From Ustilago trichophora (lineage: Eukaryota > Basidiomycota > Ustilaginomycetes > Ustilaginales > Ustilaginaceae), in contig OOIN01000016.1 in NCBI GenBank assembly GCA_900323505.1, forward strand, positions 372,001 through 436,000: a stretch of DNA of 64,000 nt. The letters are read 5' to 3'. Made by a program: the position numbers and the translations under genes. The notes under the pieces are model-generated. The model did no database searches and was not told the origin of the DNA. It saw nothing but the letters and a program-made list of their open reading frames with translations. Of the stretch, positions 10,231 through 19,937 are shown one piece after another (within the stretch, counting starts at the first letter, position 1; every line of letters begins with the position of its first letter).

Positions 10231-11577
10231 CTAAGCGAAGAGCATGGCGAGCATAGGCAGAGCTACAGCACCAGCAACAGCGATCAGACTAGCCTTTTGC
10301 TTGTTCGCCGGGCTGCTACTTCCACTTCCATTGCTAGTCGTAGACGTGCTGACAGTCTGACTGTTTGTACCCGAGTTCAATCCGCTTGCGAGACTGGCGA
10401 ATCCGACCGCGGCGCCCTGGTTCGAATTGGTGGTGAAGACGCTGTATACGTTTTTGAGGAAAGCGTCTCCTACAATCCACTGCAGATCGGTCCGAATGCT
10501 GCTTCCCAGCCCGAAGAATGCACCGAGACACTCGGATCCGGAACGGTCGAGCGTACCGGCGATGAAATCCTGATCAGGAATGGTGTACTGCTTGTTACCA
10601 AAAGTCAAGGTTGCACCAACACTCGATCGACAAGGGAACGAGTAGTATCCATTACCCTGACTGCGAGAGTTGGGAATCTGAGAGTAAAGCTCTTGAATCA
10701 CCGAATCGGGTCCACCGATGAGAGTTGTACCCGTGTCGATGGCTGCTCGTGTCAAACCGTTGAGGTTGACATTGGAGTTCTTGGTGCCAGCAGCTCCCAA
10801 ACGGACCATCCAGTAGAGTTGCTCGATGAGAGGGTTATAAGAGATATCGCCTTGATAGAGGGAGCTGTTGGTTCCGCCGAGGGTAAAGGTTCCGCCTTGC
10901 TGGGTCGAGTCGGAGGATGTGAGGGAGGCCCGTTCGAGGTAGAATGAGAAGGTGTCGATGTTGGCAGCAACCCACAGTGGGGGTTCTCCGGATGAGGCGA
11001 GCTTTTGGAATCCCATACCCATGATTCCTTCCATCGAAGCGCTAGTTAATCCACTCGAGACCCGGTTTGCTACGGCAAAGTGCAGGTTCTGAACCGTCGT
11101 ACCTGCCAAACTAAAAGTATCGGTCGCCTGGTATCCTGCTACCTCTCCACTTCCATACTGAATGTCAAACGGCGTGCTCTGGTTCTGGAAGCTGCTCGAC
11201 CCCGAGGGCGAGTAGTACTGGGATGAAATCCACAGATCGGCGGAACCGGTGTCGAGAACGACTTGGTAGGTCTGAGACGGTGTACCACCGGTGAGAGGGG
11301 CTACCCAGCTGCTGTCATATTGGACGTTGGTGAGGGATGCGGAGCCAGCTCGGCGGGTTTTGGAGGTGGAAGGGAGGTTGTATTTGGATTGAAGGATGGA
11401 TTTTTGGTCGTAGGCCCAGTTGAGGAGGTCGTTGCCGGAACGGGCGACGAGAGGTCCGCGCTTGGTGATGGGTACGTGGACGGGGGTTGAGCGCGGTTGG
11501 TTGACAGTAGGGGCCGCGAGGGTGGTCGATGCGGCAAGGAGGCCCGAGGAGACCAGGGTGGCGCTGCTGACCTTCAT
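10231..11577 (-). CDS. Secreted pepsin-like aspartic protease, probable GPI anchor
   Basis: A single exon encodes 448 residues. A signal peptide (residues 1-21, ending TTLAA) is followed by a propeptide with dibasic KR at 39-40 and RR at 75-76. The two catalytic motifs are present: VVLDTGSADLW (Asp109) and AAIDTGTTLIGG (Asp281), so this is an A1-family endopeptidase. The flap region reads YGSGEVAGY. After the protease domain comes a Ser/Thr/Asn-rich spacer (NSQTVSTSTTSNGSGSSS) and a hydrophobic C-terminal tail (LIAVAGAVALPMLAMLFA), the layout of a GPI-anchored yapsin-like protease of the cell surface. Convergent with the myristoylation-motif gene, with 239 bases between them. Substrate and processing role are inferred from the family. 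Confidence 0.9.
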   Translation of the reverse strand: MKVSSATLVSSGLLAASTTLAAPTVNQPRSTPVHVPITKRGPLVARSGNDLLNWAYDQKSILQSKYNLPSTSKTRRAGSASLTNVQYDSSWVAPLTGGTPSQTYQVVLDTGSADLWISSQYYSPSGSSSFQNQSTPFDIQYGSGEVAGYQATDTFSLAGTTVQNLHFAVANRVSSGLTSASMEGIMGMGFQKLASSGEPPLWVAANIDTFSFYLERASLTSSDSTQQGGTFTLGGTNSSLYQGDISYNPLIEQLYWMVRLGAAGTKNSNVNLNGLTRAAIDTGTTLIGGPDSVIQELYSQIPNSRSQGNGYYSFPCRSSVGATLTFGNKQYTIPDQDFIAGTLDRSGSECLGAFFGLGSSIRTDLQWIVGDAFLKNVYSVFTTNSNQGAAVGFASLASGLNSGTNSQTVSTSTTSNGSGSSSPANKQKASLIAVAGAVALPMLAMLFA

Positions 11578-12445
11578 CGTGAAGATCGCTATACAGCAGA
11601 GATGCGACTAGGAGCGGAAGGTTGTATTGTACGTGCGACTGTAGCGTCGAGAACGTGATGTTGATGATGAGGAAGGTCGCCGAGCTCGTACAGAAAGGTC
11701 TGGGAGGGGTAAAGACGATATCGAGGAGCAAAACAGGTCAGATACTTATGGAAACCTTCACACACCCCGCCAAAGCACACTGTCATAGCGACGGGCCAAG
11801 CCGTTACAATTACACAGCTTTGGCCTCTGATGTCAGCACTGTTACCAACTGAGCCACATCGCCACAAGTCAGAGGTAGTACAGTATGACCGGCCAAGACC
11901 CTATCCCAAAAGAAACTACAGTAGCACCCACCGCGGGACAGGCACCAAAACGGAAGATCCGGCATCTGAACTTTAGCCAAGAAGGAAAGCACTGCCTCTT
12001 TTGCTGTGCATCTGATTTGATTTTTTTGTTTGCAAGCAAAAGGGTGATGACGACACTCACACATATCCTCTCGAAAACTGCCTAAACGAGACCGCGCATA
12101 TGATTTTCTTTTGTAACTGTGACCTGCTGCTACGAATTTTTCTTACCTTTGACCCTCTGGGTAGGATTGTGGATCACCGGCGTGCTCGTAAGCTAAAGCT
12201 GTCAGCTGTCGGTTCTTCTCCGTCGTCATAAAGGCTCGCAAAGGCTAGATCTGGTGGCTGCAGTGCAACTCTACGGACACGCCCTCCCTCGGCGGCAGTT
12301 CCGACCTTGTGGAAGGCTTGCACATGTACCACTCTCACCCTTCAAGGCAGAGTCGGGTCATGCGCCTCTCGCTTTCAAGTCACGTCACGATTACCCATTC
12401 ACATAGCTCTTGAGAGACCCTGTCCGCTCACTCACCATGCCGGTC

Positions 12446-12481
<36 letters not shown>

Positions 12482-12936
12482 GGCCAAGCTAAAGTTGCCC
12501 ACATCGATCGAAAAAGCAAGCAGAGACAAGCGAACTTATTGGACCCTGTCGAGTGGTTGTAGGTCTTCTGTCGGCAACCATACGAACATGCATGTGGTGC
12601 GGCATCCTGCAGCACAGCCTCGCGTGTGCCTTTTCCGCATGGTCCAAGACTCGGCCGGTTCGAGGTTTGACCTCAGCTCTCCATTTGCACCGACCGCTTG
12701 GGAGGTTTGACAGCTTGCAGGGTAAAAAAGGGAATATAAGCTCGCGTGGCAGTTTGTGTGACTGAGTGGCCCGCCATGGAGTGGGTCGTCGATCAGAATG
12801 ACCAGAAGTGATATGAAAAGTGGTTGAGTGGGTTCTTCAACATTTCTGCGCTTTGCATCTTTCCACGTCGACGCGTCAAGTTCAGTGCCACTTTCCTTTT
12901 CACCACCATATCGACCTGCTCCGTAATGTTTCCGCC
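11578..12936. promoter_or_regulatory. Divergent intergenic region, protease / Myb-like gene
   Basis: About 1.36 kb between two head-to-head genes. It contains a CT microsatellite near 12449-12477, an AATATAAG element near 12733 that could serve as TATA for the plus-strand gene, and a tRNA-like A-box on the minus strand near 11850 without a matching B-box. No protein gene is recognised. Confidence 0.4.
12449..12477. repeat. CT dinucleotide microsatellite
   Basis: About fourteen consecutive TC units followed by TTTT. Confidence 0.9.
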
Positions 12937-14623
12937 ATGACGGGCTCTCCTGCTCGTAACGCGCCAGCAGCCAGCTTCTGGCTTATTGCTTCCCTCTTAA
13001 AGTCTTCATTCAACTCCGAGACAAATTTATCCGCTACACAACTTCGACTCAACTCAGCTTCGACTAGCGTCGCTGCTTCCTCTGCTCCACCAAACACCTC
13101 CCTCTCTTCAAGCTCTGCCCTTTCCAACGCAGCCGCTTCCTCCTCTTCTCTGCCAACTACCTCTTCGTCGGCTCCTTCCTCTTCTGCTCACGCTACCGCT
13201 CCGCCCTCGAATCCTCCGGCTCCTGCTCGCCATGCCATCACCCTCACCCAACAGCAATGCGGAACCGAGAAAAACGCACAGACTCCTGGTAGATACCATG
13301 TGTGGTCTCCAGAAAGTGTCGATAAGTTGCTCAACGTACTTCAGAACGAGGACAAGTTTGCGCGAGGCTTGATAGCTGTGCGCTTGACAGCTGGAGAGGA
13401 GAGGAACTCTAACACCACCAAAGAGACGCTCTGCAGTGAACTCTTCCAAAGGGTCTTTCCCGAAGAAAAAGAAAACGTCGACGGAGGCAGGCGCATCAAG
13501 GCCAAGCTCCGATGGTTGGCGCTGAAATACAAGGCCTTGAAAGAGCACTCCTCTTCAATCGGCTCAGGTCTTCTTCTACGAGACATGGACGTGAACCACT
13601 CGGTAAGCTTCGCTCTTCGGTTGATTCCTATTGCATGCCGTGGTACTGATGCGTCGCACAATTCTTCATCACCAGGACTATGCTAAACGAGTGTCCATCT
13701 CTCGACAGTATGATTGGTTCGAAAAATACCACGAGATAGCCTCCAAGCGCGAGGAACCCAGACCTGCTGTGCTGACTCACAGCGGCAATCACGGCATCAC
13801 GCAAACCTCGCAGAACAATGCACTCGAAGAAGGTCAACCTATGGGAAAAAATGTAGACGACGATCATCATATCTCCAATCCTGGACTCGACACAACCGCT
13901 GCATCGTCGCACAAAGACCCTTCCTTTTCCAGGGCTAACTCATCCTTGGCCGCGATCCAACCTTGTCCAGGCTTTGCCGCCACGTCTTCCCCCAACTCTC
14001 TCGCCTCCGCCTCAGATGGGATCCAAACCCCCTCCCCAGCTTCTCGTCGGCGAGCCGCCAGCATTGCTTTCAGTGACGAATCCGAAGCAAACTTCTGGAG
14101 GGACGCTCAGCCTTCAGACTCAGGCACAGGAGCTCGGAAGCGAACTTGCTTTTCGCCTGTCAAGAATCGACGCCAAAATCTCATCGATTGCTTCCGTGAG
14201 ATCATGTCGTATTCGACCAACAAGCGCCTCGAGATGGAGAAAGAGAAAACTAGACGCTTGGAGAGGCGGCTGCAGGCCCAGAGTGAAAGGGCCGAGAAGC
14301 GGCTTCAGTTCCAGCGCGAAATGGAGGAGAAGCGGGTCCAGTCCCAGCGCGAAATGGAGGAGAAGCGGGTCCAGTTGCAAGGCAAAACGAGCGGCAGCCT
14401 TGAGGAGAGTCGAAGCGCGGGTAACAATCACGTGTTAGCCATGATGGCAACGTACATGGCAGGCTCGCGTCAGCCGGACTATCGCCTACTCACGTACGCT
14501 ATGTTGGCAATGAACATGGCAGGCTCGCAACAGCCCGACTCTAGCCTCGCATCGATGCTAGCTTCGCTGGCCAGTAACACCGCGCCTGAGAATGGCGAGC
14601 AAGCGACAACTTCCTCTAGTTGA
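12937..14623 (+). CDS. Myb/SANT-like DNA-binding protein with coiled coil
   Basis: Exons 12937-13602 and 13676-14623 (gtaagc...ccag, phase 0) encode 537 residues. After a Ser/Ala-rich N-terminus, residues about 118-245 read YHVWSPESVDKLLNVL, then RRIKAKLRWLALKYKALKEH, then GSGLLLRD, and across the intron YDWFEKYHE. This is the spacing of the Myb/SANT-like (Myb_DNA-bind_3 type) fold found in transposon-derived and regulatory proteins. A second half includes a predicted long charged helix with a tandem QREMEEKRVQ unit, and near the C-terminus a duplicated block with MAGSRQPDY and MAGSQQPDS. The family suggests nuclear DNA binding; a target is unknown. The start was set at the ATG after a leader; an earlier in-frame ATG at 12820 adds 39 unremarkable residues. 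Confidence 0.68.
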
Positions 14624-14872
14624 TCATGGCGCTTGCCTCGTTCCAGTCGTCGTACTTGTTCGCATCGTGCCCATTCTGCCCGTCGTCCTCGTTCTGTTCA
14701 TTCTTGCTGCTCTTCGTCATGTACCTGCACGTCTGTCACCATTTGTCACTCTGGTCCACTTTGTCACCCTGCCCATCTTCAATCATACCTCGACACAAAA
14801 ACAAGCCCTGAATCGAGACGATGAGAATGCTACGAGCTTACAGTGTACGGTTGGCATCTCGCCAGTGAGGTT

Positions 14873-17800
14873 CTAGATGGCGACCTTGCGAATGAGAAAC
14901 ACATAGACATGGTATCCAATCTCGATCTTCCTCATCTTTTCGTTTCTCTTTGCTTCCAATCTACCCTGCTGTTTGACCTTTTCCTCTTCCCATTCCTTTA
15001 CGGCTGCTCCTTCTTGCGTATCATCTAGCATTCTCACTTCTTCCATTACCAAACAGCTACCCATTCGCTTCTTCCTGCAGGTAGTTTCAAAGACGGAAAG
15101 CGCTCTGCTCAGAGTTCTGTGTTCCGCGGTGACGGTAACGATGTAACCTCCTGTGCGGAGGACGCTGTACCAAGACTCTAAGAAGAAGTGGTAGAGTTTG
15201 GAGAGTGATTGGCTGGCTTTTTCCCTCTTGCCCCAGGGTAAGTCGGTGATGATGGCATCGATGGTTGCAGGTCCACCTACAAAGGCTTCCAGAGCGGTAC
15301 GGTCCGTTCCGTCCACTCCGCGAAGGTGAACTTTGACATTTCCGGTGGAGGAGGAGAATCCGGCAAGGGCAGAGATTTGCCCAGCACGAGAGACGGTTTC
15401 TTCATCCACATCACAGCCAAACACTTCGCCGATGAGACCACGAGATTCCATCATGGTTGCGGTTTCGAATACGATTGATCCGTGTCCGCAGCACGGTTCC
15501 AACACGCGGAGTGGGCCCAGTTCGCCTTCGGACTGAATCGCGTCTTTGACCTTGCGCTCTCTGGGAAGAGGCAGAGCCAGGGCAAGGGATGCTGCACGGT
15601 ACTCGGCCATGGTGGTTCCACCTACCAGCAACGCGTTTCTCCCCGCTGGACGCCTAGGATGCGCCGTGACAGCGGCCGGAAGCTTGAGCATGAAAACGAT
15701 ACAACCTTCACTCTTGAGCGCAGGATCATCGTCCTCGCCAAGCTCCTTTTCGAACTCATCACCGATCCCGAAGCCGGGGAAGAATTTCAAAGTGATATCG
15801 AGTAGAGGCTTCTCCAGGTCAACCTTCCAATTTGTCGGGATGCTGCGGTCGGTGGCAGGCGTGTCGGGGCCATTGAGCCAGTCCCATGCAAGCTCGCCGA
15901 CGTAGCGTTCCATGGTCTGAGAGTTCAAGCTGGGCAGGTTGTAGGTGGCCCGATCGACTGTGGCGCGGTAGGTGCGAGCCGAGGGGGTGACACTAATTCC
16001 TGTTGTGGACTCGACGATCTGTGTCCAACTGGAAAGGGCAGATGTGAATTGTGGAAGGGATGATTCCCAAATGTCGTCGAGCAGGTGGAGAAGCTTCTCT
16101 TCGGAAGGGAATGGGGCGCCTTCATCTGCGTCTGCGTCGGCTTCGCTTGCTGCTGAGCTCATTGCTACCGTGTCCCCTGCATTCGAAGTCAGAGCAGTGG
16201 CATCCTCTTCAGCTTTTGCCTCAGCGATCTCAGCTGTAGACACTGCATTGTCACCATCGCGCAAAATCGACGGCTTGGCAATAAGCCCGGGCGTAGCTTT
16301 CTGCGTCCCCATCTTCTTTCCTTCCTTCTTAGCCAGCGCCTTTCTCAACTCCTTCGCCCTCCATTTGGCCCTCTTACTGGCTCCTCCGATGTACTTGTCG
16401 TGCTTGAGCTCCTTCCCCAGGTCCCTTGGGAACTCTCGCTGGGCGGTGAGCAAGTAAGCTGTCTTTGCGATGCCAAGCTTCGCGTCAAAGTACGCTTCCA
16501 GTGCATGGCTCGCCAGCTGGGCGTCTTGCACGCGGACATGGCCAGAGTGGATGCTCGAGAGTGTACCGCTTTCTGATGTCGGCTGTAGCTGAGGTGTGCG
16601 CGACAGGGTCTGCTGAAGGATCTCGCGCTGCGCAAAGTCTTCGAATCCTCCAAAGACTTGGAACACTACAGGGACGTCAATGTTTTCCGCCACCACCTTT
16701 GAGCTGCTTGGGCTTGTGGCTGCGGGAGGGTAGTCCACGAGCTGACGCACTTGTGTGAGTTCCACACCGAGGTCCTGCTGTGTGTGCTTATGCGGTTCGG
16801 CCAATCTTGAAGCTTTCTCCTCAATCTCGCTGGTGATCAAAGTAGAGATGGCGGCAGAGTTGGACGATAGCTGAGCCTCGCTCTTATGCGCCAATGCGGC
16901 CAAATCTTCCGGCAATGTCGCGCCTTGGGCGTCCTTCGTGTGCGGAGTGATCGACTTCCAATCCTCCCTGGCCCACCAAGGCAGAGCGTCTTCGAAGGAC
17001 CATTCGTCGGTCCAGTACTTGATCGCATGCAAGTAGATGTAGAGCTCTTCCGGTTTGGGATCTGGCAGCAAGGGGATCTTGCACTCGGGGCAAAAGTCGG
17101 AGGATTGTTCGCGTACACGTTTCTGCCATGCTGTTTCGAGATCAGCGGGGCGATTGAGACCCTTTGATGGAATATCGCCTGAATCGAGCTCCAGTTTTGC
17201 AAGAGCACGCTTGAGAAGTTCGTCAGAGGGTCGACTGGAGCGACCGTTGGGTCCAGGGACGTGGACGTTTTCGAGGCCTTCTTGAGCGATCATGTCTTTG
17301 AAGAGCACTTCGTCTTTCCAACGTGCCCAGTCCTCCTGTCCGTCTTGGTCGCCTTTGATGGCATCGACGATCATCTCTACTTCCTTTTGACCAATCTCCC
17401 CGCCGACTTTCTTCCACTGGTCAGGGATGACTTCGGCAAAAGAGGAGGGGTCAACTTTGGACCATACGTCGTGGCCGTAGATGGGGTCGTTGCAGATTGG
17501 GTGACCTAGATATTGGACGTGGACTCGGATCTGATGCGTACGCCCCGTGATGGGTCGACAGAATACGACGGAAGAGTCCGTCTCGGCGTCGTACGAGAGT
17601 CGAACAAAGATCGTCTCGCAGTATTTGCCTTTGGGATGGACGATGTTGACTCCGCTCTGTCGGTCGATGGTGAGGATAGGCTCTTTGCAGACGATTTCGC
17701 CCTCGGGGAACTGCCCACGTACACGGCAGACGTAGGCTTTGCTCACCTGACCAGCAGCAAATTGCGCTCCCAATCTGGAAGCAGTCTCCTTCTTGGTCGA

Positions 17801-18298
17801 ACAAACCATGATTCCGCTCGTCAACCTATCCAGTCGATTTGTCGTATACACCATCTCAATTCCATGTTCCGTCTTGAGCAAATCCGTCAACGTATGTCGA
17901 AGATACCTTCCTGCAGCGTGTACAGGAATCGATCCGGGCTTAACGATGACCAAAATCCCCTCCTCGTCGTCGCGGTGAATGATCTTGATCGGTTCATCTG
18001 TCACCGGTGGTTCGTGTCGATGGACACTGTTGCAGATCTTATCACCATCTCCAATGATCTGATGGATGTCAGCCTTCTTGCCGTTGACGGTGCAGATGCC
18101 CTTGTGGATGGCCCAGACGTAGTACTCCTTCGTACGATCGCGAAATTCGGTCGTCATAATCTCGATGAGCTCGCGGCCGAACCAGCGCAGCTTGGAGTAC
18201 GTCTGGAACTCGTACCAGTAAGGTTGCGTCTTGCGAAGTCCATCTTGAAGGGTCGTGATGCTCGATGACGAGCTTGGTCCTGCACCGTGACCGCCCAT
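14873..18298 (-). CDS. RluA-type pseudouridine synthase fused to THUMP-type RNA methyltransferase
   Basis: One uninterrupted frame of 1141 residues. Residues about 30-300 are an RluA-family pseudouridine synthase of the Pus8/Pus9/Rib2 branch: IVKPGSIPVHAAGRY, the catalytic loop NRLDRLTSG (Asp157), and GRTHQIRVHVQYLGHPICND. A CxxC segment (CPECKIPL) follows near 405. The C-terminal part, from about 929, is an AdoMet-dependent methyltransferase: LEPCCGHGSIVFE, GCDVDEE and ITDLPWGKREKASQ. The DLPW motif and sequence order resemble THUMPD2/3 and Trm14 enzymes that make m2G in tRNA. The middle (about 545-900) contains a THUMP-like region. Each activity alone is known; their joining in one chain suggests two modifications of the same tRNA pool. 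It is convergent with the Myb-like gene. Confidence 0.85.
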   Translation of the reverse strand: MGGHGAGPSSSSSITTLQDGLRKTQPYWYEFQTYSKLRWFGRELIEIMTTEFRDRTKEYYVWAIHKGICTVNGKKADIHQIIGDGDKICNSVHRHEPPVTDEPIKIIHRDDEEGILVIVKPGSIPVHAAGRYLRHTLTDLLKTEHGIEMVYTTNRLDRLTSGIMVCSTKKETASRLGAQFAAGQVSKAYVCRVRGQFPEGEIVCKEPILTIDRQSGVNIVHPKGKYCETIFVRLSYDAETDSSVVFCRPITGRTHQIRVHVQYLGHPICNDPIYGHDVWSKVDPSSFAEVIPDQWKKVGGEIGQKEVEMIVDAIKGDQDGQEDWARWKDEVLFKDMIAQEGLENVHVPGPNGRSSRPSDELLKRALAKLELDSGDIPSKGLNRPADLETAWQKRVREQSSDFCPECKIPLLPDPKPEELYIYLHAIKYWTDEWSFEDALPWWAREDWKSITPHTKDAQGATLPEDLAALAHKSEAQLSSNSAAISTLITSEIEEKASRLAEPHKHTQQDLGVELTQVRQLVDYPPAATSPSSSKVVAENIDVPVVFQVFGGFEDFAQREILQQTLSRTPQLQPTSESGTLSSIHSGHVRVQDAQLASHALEAYFDAKLGIAKTAYLLTAQREFPRDLGKELKHDKYIGGASKRAKWRAKELRKALAKKEGKKMGTQKATPGLIAKPSILRDGDNAVSTAEIAEAKAEEDATALTSNAGDTVAMSSAASEADADADEGAPFPSEEKLLHLLDDIWESSLPQFTSALSSWTQIVESTTGISVTPSARTYRATVDRATYNLPSLNSQTMERYVGELAWDWLNGPDTPATDRSIPTNWKVDLEKPLLDITLKFFPGFGIGDEFEKELGEDDDPALKSEGCIVFMLKLPAAVTAHPRRPAGRNALLVGGTTMAEYRAASLALALPLPRERKVKDAIQSEGELGPLRVLEPCCGHGSIVFETATMMESRGLIGEVFGCDVDEETVSRAGQISALAGFSSSTGNVKVHLRGVDGTDRTALEAFVGGPATIDAIITDLPWGKREKASQSLSKLYHFFLESWYSVLRTGGYIVTVTAEHRTLSRALSVFETTCRKKRMGSCLVMEEVRMLDDTQEGAAVKEWEEEKVKQQGRLEAKRNEKMRKIEIGYHVYVFLIRKVAI

Positions 18299-18708
18299 GT
18301 TGCTAGAACGAAAGGGACGCAGATGATGAAGTGAAGGTAGAGCGTGCTGAGCAAGTCAAGGGTCTGTGTAGCACACGACTCAACTTTTGTTTCTTCCAAC
18401 ATGCGAGAAATTTTCTGGAGCCTCATGCCCGACTTCCGAGGCCCCCTCTTGACCATAACACAAACTCCTCTCTTCACATCGACTCCTAAGTCAGAGCAGT
18501 CAGATCGTCATGGGAGTAGGAGCACAATGTCACAGATTTAAAGCAGAAATACGTAGCCAAGATTGGATTAGGTATACAAATACAGCAAAGGAGAGAGCGA
18601 CAAATGCGATGCGAACGATTAATGATAATATGGTATAGTGATGGCGAAGCGCCTCTATTGAGTAAACAGAGTTGATGAGAGCGTAACGTATGCGGTGAAG
18701 AGAAAAGT
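18299..18708. other. Intergenic, tandem minus-strand genes
   Basis: This holds the 3' end of the SDHAF3 gene and the promoter of the synthase-methyltransferase gene. No other feature is visible. Confidence 0.4.
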
Positions 18709-19230
18709 CTAGTCATCCTTCTTGACAGACATTCCAGCCTCGGAAGCCGCCTTTTCCGCAATCTCCCTTTGCTGATGCGGCGGGTGGGCCTGAGCCTTGT
18801 CCGAGTACGCCTCCTGGGTAGCAGTCATCAGCTCGTGGATCTGATAGATCTGCTCGTCAGACATCTTTTCGAGCAGCTGCGGGTCCAATCTGCTTCCCCT
18901 GAAGCCGCCAGGCTGACCCTGCTGCACCTCGAGCTGGTCGAGGTACATCTTCCACGAGCTGAGGAAGCCAACGATCTGCAGCGGGTTGTCGATCCCCTTG
19001 TGACGACGAAATTCGTCCTTAATGTAGTTGTCACCGATGGCACGCATGTCTGCGTCGAGACGGCGATGCGCACGGAGGAGACGCCTGTAGAGCTTGATTG
19101 GTGGGAGGATGGTTGCTGCTGTGCGCTTGACCGCATTGAGCTCCGAGCCGGGTGGGATGGGTTGGTTGGAGGCCGAAGCGAGCTGGCGCAACGACGTGCG
19201 CAGCAACAGAGACTGGGTTGGTCGGAACAT
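18709..19230 (-). CDS. SDHAF3: Succinate dehydrogenase assembly factor 3 (ACN9 family)
   Basis: A single exon of 173 residues from the ATG at 19230. The N-terminus (MFRPTQSLLLRTSLRQLAS) is a plausible mitochondrial presequence: basic, hydroxylated and free of acidic residues. The LYR motif is in PIKLYRRLLRAHRRLDADMR and is followed by the diagnostic GDNYIKDEFRRHK of the ACN9/SDHAF3 family. These matrix proteins help mature the iron-sulfur subunit of succinate dehydrogenase (complex II). The C-terminal extension after about residue 120 (QEAYSDKAQAHPPHQQREIAEKA) is longer than in animal members but usual in fungi. A start at 19290 is possible but would place an unlikely hydrophobic segment before the presequence. 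Confidence 0.9.
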   Translation of the reverse strand: MFRPTQSLLLRTSLRQLASASNQPIPPGSELNAVKRTAATILPPIKLYRRLLRAHRRLDADMRAIGDNYIKDEFRRHKGIDNPLQIVGFLSSWKMYLDQLEVQQGQPGGFRGSRLDPQLLEKMSDEQIYQIHELMTATQEAYSDKAQAHPPHQQREIAEKAASEAGMSVKKDD

Positions 19231-19937
19231 GTTGTGGGATGGGTATATGTGGCTGTAGATAGCGAGCAAGACAAAGGTCAGCGACGACATTCATGACAAC
19301 ATAGATGAAGATACGGGCTGCCTGCTGCTGCTGCTCTTGCTGAGGAAACGTTCCTTCATCGTGTTCGACGGCTCAGATAAGAAATGTTGGGTCATCGACC
19401 AGGGCCCCGAACAAAAAAGATCGAGATCTGTTCATTCGGAAGCCAAGGGCTCGGCGAAGAGGTGCCAGATATGTTGAGCGCTTTTTAAAACCTAGCGCGA
19501 TCGCTCATTGCCGGTAGTGGGAACAGAGAGCAGCGACAGCAACCATGATGTAAATGATACGTACGCCTTTTTTTTTTATCAAGCACGATGGCTTTTACAT
19601 GGTGATGGAGGATGTAGAGTGACAAGAAACATGAAAGGGGTTTCAAAGATTGTTCTTCCGGTGCGACCGCTTTCGAGCTTACGAGAGACAACTGTACCGC
19701 AGACTTTTTCGCGGGCCTTTTTTTTTTTTTTTTTTTTTTTTTTCGCCTGTCCGTTTTCTTCCTAAATTTCCCGATCGCTTCCCGATCGATCTCTTCAAGC
19801 ATTCACATGCTTTACAGGAACGAGGTTCTGAACATGTTCTGATGTTACAACGTGGTTCACTGTCTGATTCTTTGATGGATGTTTGCTACATGTATGTATG
19901 CTTCAGTAGACCAAGCGATGCCGTGCTATCTCGATCA
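19231..19937. other. Intergenic between tandem minus-strand genes
   Basis: Contains the SDHAF3 promoter and the phosphatase 3' end. A T26 tract lies at 19718-19743. No gene is recognised. Confidence 0.4.
19718..19743. repeat. Poly-T tract (26 bases)
   Basis: Uninterrupted thymines in the gap downstream of the phosphatase gene. Confidence 0.95.

Noticed and set aside
11787..11863. tRNA-like sequence on the minus strand: acceptor-like GGCGATG/CGTCGCT and an A-box TGGCTCAGTTGG
   Set aside because: No GGTTCGA-type B-box, only three D-stem pairs and no proper anticodon stem. At best a degenerate tRNA-derived fragment.
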